Part shown: piece after piece, positions 61,924-64,000 of the stretch
Layout of the letters: every line of letters begins with the position of its first letter
How positions within the stretch are numbered: the stretch's first letter is position 1
Origin: Catellatospora sichuanensis
Lineage (GTDB): Bacteria > Actinomycetota > Actinomycetes > Mycobacteriales > Micromonosporaceae
DNA length: 64,000 nucleotides
Assembly (NCBI RefSeq): GCF_007483665.1
Contig: NZ_VIQO01000002.1
Coordinates: forward strand, 248,001-312,000
Direction: 5' to 3'
Notes under the pieces: model-generated
Databases searched by the model: none
Seen by the model: only the letters and a program-made list of their open reading frames with translations
Told to the model about the DNA's origin: nothing
Program-made: the position numbers and the translations under genes

Positions 61924-62697
61924 TCAGGCGACGTGGGTGCCCCAGCCGCCGGCGGAGTCGACGATCTGGCCGGTGATCCACTCGGCTTCGGGGGAGCAGA
62001 GCCAGCCGACGAGTTTGGCGGTGTCGGCCGGGGTGCCCCAGCGCTTCGTGGGGAAGCGGTCGCGCACCCAGGCGTGGGTCTCCGGGTCGGCCCAGCCGGT
62101 GTCGTTGGGGCCGGGGTTGACCGCGTTCACGGTGATGCCGCGCCCTGCCAGCAGCACGGAGAAGTCGCGGGTCAGGTACTCGATCGCGGCCTTGCTCGCG
62201 GCGTACGCCAGCTCGCCGGTCATCGGGCCGAGCCGCTGGCCGGAGGTGAACAGCACGATCCGGCCCGGTCGGGCGTCGTCGTGCGCCGCGGCGTACGCCT
62301 GCACCAGCAGCATGTTGGCTCGCACGTTGACGGTCAGGTGCCGGTCGATCTCGGCCGCGGCCAGCTCGCCCAGCGGCGTCGACGTCGAGTAGGTATGGCA
62401 GGAGACCAGCGTGTCGATCGCGCCGAACCGCTCCACCGCGGCTGCGACCAGCGCCTCCGGCCCGCCGGGCGCGGTCAGGTCGAACGGCTGCCAGTGCACG
62501 TCGGGTCCGAGTCCGGCGGCGAGGTCGGCCGGGTCGCCGCCCGACAGTCCCTGCTCGCTGTCGTACGACGGATAACCGGTGATCATGACGCGATACCCGT
62601 CGGCCACCAGCCGCCGGGCCACCGCCGCACCGATGTTGACACTGCGCCCCACGCCGGTGACCAGCGCGACGGGTCGATATGCAAGATCGTTTGTCAT
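61924..62697 (-). CDS. Short-chain dehydrogenase/reductase
   Basis: This 257-residue SDR has LVTGVGRSVNIGAAVARRL, an extended variant of the TGxxxGxG cofactor loop. The catalytic Ser is in VLFTSGQRLGPMTGELA, and the Tyr and Lys are in YAASKAAIEYL. NAVNPGPNDTGWADPE resembles the substrate-loop region, and the gene ends TGQIVDSAGGWGTHVA. The annotation 3-oxoacyl-ACP reductase-like is common for such proteins, but the substrate is not evident. ATG 62697 gives a normal N-terminus. Confidence 0.85.
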   Translation of the reverse strand: MTNDLAYRPVALVTGVGRSVNIGAAVARRLVADGYRVMITGYPSYDSEQGLSGGDPADLAAGLGPDVHWQPFDLTAPGGPEALVAAAVERFGAIDTLVSCHTYSTSTPLGELAAAEIDRHLTVNVRANMLLVQAYAAAHDDARPGRIVLFTSGQRLGPMTGELAYAASKAAIEYLTRDFSVLLAGRGITVNAVNPGPNDTGWADPETHAWVRDRFPTKRWGTPADTAKLVGWLCSPEAEWITGQIVDSAGGWGTHVA

Positions 62698-62979
62698 CGA
62701 AGGAACCTTAGGGGCATCGAAGGTGCGGGGCAATGCTGTTTGTCGCCGCCGGCGGGAAGCTTGGCGGTAGGACGGCGCTGCCGGGTGCGGCCTCGATCGT
62801 GTGAGGCGTTTGTGCAGCCGGCGGCGTGTGCGGCAGAGATCCGGCAGGGTTCGGCAGCGGGTGCGCGGTCGTCCGGCAGCGCGATCCCGCACGATCGTCG
62901 TCGTCAGCCGCCCCGAACGGTCGCCACCTGCGCAGACGGGTTTGCCGGGCGGTATCTCCCCAAGGAAAGAGGAACCCCC

Positions 62980-63432
62980 ATGCGTCGTGCGCTCGCGGCC
63001 GTATTCCTGAGCGGTGCGCTGCTCGCCACCGCCGCCTGTGGCACCGAGGCAGCCCCGGAGGCCGCGGCCCCCGACTACTCGGCCAACACCAAGACCGTCT
63101 GCACCGCGCTGGAGGACGTGCTCTCCGGCCGGACGCTGGAGAAGGACACCACCGACGCGCTGGCCAAGGCGATCAAGGGCAAGAAGACCGAGGCCGAGAT
63201 CGAGAAGGCCTCGATCGCCGTCATGAAGGGCGTCTTCACCGACTGGGCGACGGACATCGAGGCGGAGGCGGCGAAGGCCGAGGACCCGCAGCTCGAGGCC
63301 GACATCAAGGGCTTCGCCGGCGCGCTCAAGGCCGAGGTGAACAAAATCAAGGTCGTGGACGACGCCGACAAGGTCATGGACGGCGCCGCCGTGACCGCCG
63401 CCGGCGAGAAGCTGGACAAGTACTGCGCCTGA
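62980..63432 (+). CDS. Small secreted lipoprotein, helical
   Basis: The signal peptide ends in the lipobox LATAAC with Cys20; total length is 150 residues. The mature part is mostly charged helices (EKDTTDALAKAIKGKKTEAE) and ends LDKYCA. Two cysteines besides the lipidated one (KTVCTALEDV and KYCA) probably form a disulfide joining the ends of the helical bundle. The family is unrecognised; it resembles small actinobacterial lipoproteins of unknown function. GAGG precedes the ATG. A strong terminator follows. Confidence 0.8.
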   Translation: MRRALAAVFLSGALLATAACGTEAAPEAAAPDYSANTKTVCTALEDVLSGRTLEKDTTDALAKAIKGKKTEAEIEKASIAVMKGVFTDWATDIEAEAAKAEDPQLEADIKGFAGALKAEVNKIKVVDDADKVMDGAAVTAAGEKLDKYCA

Positions 63433-63453
63433 CGGCAGGCTCCGCGTTCCGCC

Positions 63454-63495
63454 CGCGAACCGCGCCCGTCCGCACCAGGACGGGCGCGGTTCGCG
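63454..63495 (+). terminator. Terminator of small lipoprotein gene
   Basis: CGCGAACCGCGCCCGTCC (63454-63471) pairs perfectly with 63478-63495 around GCACCA. Confidence 0.85.
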
Positions 63496-63603
63496 TCTGG
63501 TGATCCGGCCCGGTGCCAGCTGCCGAGTCCGGCACGACCCGCCCGGCCGGCCGCGACCGCGTCAGGGGCGTAAACGGGTCGGGGGTCAGGAGTAGGCTCG
63601 ACG

Positions 63604-63642
63604 ACGAAACCCCGTACCTGCCTGGTTGCGGGGCTTTCGCCG
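63604..63642. other. Imperfect hairpin upstream of mfd
   Basis: CGAAACCCCG and CGGGGCTTTCG flank ACCTGCCTGGTTG about 50 bp before the mfd start. It may be a leader structure or a stray terminator; it ends with TTTC. Confidence 0.4.
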
Positions 63643-63687
63643 TGGTTTGCCATGGCCCGTGCGCACCGGGCGGGAAGGCGCTTACCC

Positions 63688-64000
63688 GTGAACCTCACCG
63701 GACTCCTCCAAGCGGCTTCGGCCGATCCCGCGCTGGCCCGGGCCACCGAACTGGCCCGCACCGAACCCCAGCTCGACCTGACCGCCCCCACGTCGGCCCG
63801 CCCGTTCCTGGTGGCGAGCGCGGCCCGGCAGCGGCCGGTGCTCGTGGTGACCGCGACCAGCCGGGAGGCCGAGGACCTGGCCGAGGCGCTCGCCGAGTTC
63901 CTCGATCCGGCCATCGTGGCGGTGTACCCGGCCTGGGAGACGCTGCCGCATGAGCGCCTGTCGCCGCGCTCGGACACCGTCGGCCGGCGGCTGGCCGTGC
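63688..64000 (+). CDS. mfd: Transcription-repair coupling factor Mfd (partial, runs off right edge)
   Basis: Only the first 104 residues are visible. The sequence begins MNLTGLLQAASADPALARA and continues with RPFLVASAARQRPVLVVTAT, EDLAEALAEFLDPAIVAVYP and AWETLPHERLSPRSDTVGRR. This is the UvrB-homology start of Mfd, which removes stalled RNA polymerase and recruits UvrA. WETLPHERLSP is highly characteristic. GGGAAGG precedes GTG 63688. Confidence 0.88.
   Translation, partial: MNLTGLLQAASADPALARATELARTEPQLDLTAPTSARPFLVASAARQRPVLVVTATSREAEDLAEALAEFLDPAIVAVYPAWETLPHERLSPRSDTVGRRLAV

Overview
The window is high-GC actinobacterial chromosome. GC is strongly preferred at third codon positions, GTG starts are common, and long antisense ORFs shadow many genes. 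Gene content and order fit the family Micromonosporaceae: sucC-sucD next to a PerM-like membrane gene and purN-purH, an LDH-like mdh, a eukaryotic-type icd, and repeated MSERSE-type starts. The genus cannot be fixed from sequence alone. No transposase, integrase, phage gene, rRNA, tRNA or CRISPR array was found.

Layout. 1-2.7 kb: a divergent PspC gene, a PspC-fused histidine kinase and its LuxR-type response regulator, separated by an unusual array of coupled micro-ORFs. 2.9-8.6 kb: a complete oligopeptide/dipeptide ABC operon (binding protein, two permeases, two ATPases). 8.9-16.7 kb: chorismate mutase, a secreted 5'-nucleotidase, pcrA helicase, two M23 peptidases and an IcmB-like B12-binding subunit. 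17-26.5 kb: sucC-sucD, small proline-rich membrane proteins, a PerM-like protein, purN and purH. 26.6-32.4 kb: a second Opp/Dpp operon with the same gene order on the other strand. 33-42.2 kb: folD, mdh, two divergent DNA-glycosylase-type genes (one is ung), icd, a peptidase-like/CysRS-tail fusion, an alpha/beta hydrolase, galT and its DeoR-type regulator. 42.3-58.7 kb: an exopolysaccharide locus with a GT2 glycosyltransferase, a WecG/TagA glycosyltransferase, two sulfotransferases, a Wzx-like flippase, a Wzy/ligase-like polymerase, a Wzz/BY-kinase-like protein, two GH26-like hydrolases, a methyltransferase, a kinase-fold protein and an APS kinase that could supply the sulfate donor PAPS. 58.9-64 kb: ppc, a short-chain dehydrogenase, a lipoprotein and the start of mfd.

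How the parts may work together. The two Opp operons import peptides, and each has a hairpin after the binding-protein gene that should favour excess binding protein. sucCD, icd, mdh and ppc are central-carbon genes lying close together. The 42-58 kb locus reads as a Wzx/Wzy-type pathway for a sulfated polymer, with PAPS synthesis at its edge and GH26-like enzymes that could trim the product.

The most unusual feature is a mycobacterial-MIRU-like element. A 74-bp unit carries its own Shine-Dalgarno and a 25-codon ORF whose stop and start overlap its neighbours as ATGA. It is tandemly repeated between the kinase and regulator genes. A diverged copy precedes purH, and a remnant forms the start of the APS kinase gene. 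Several families of intergenic inverted repeats with conserved length are also dispersed through the window, and one has entered a coding region.
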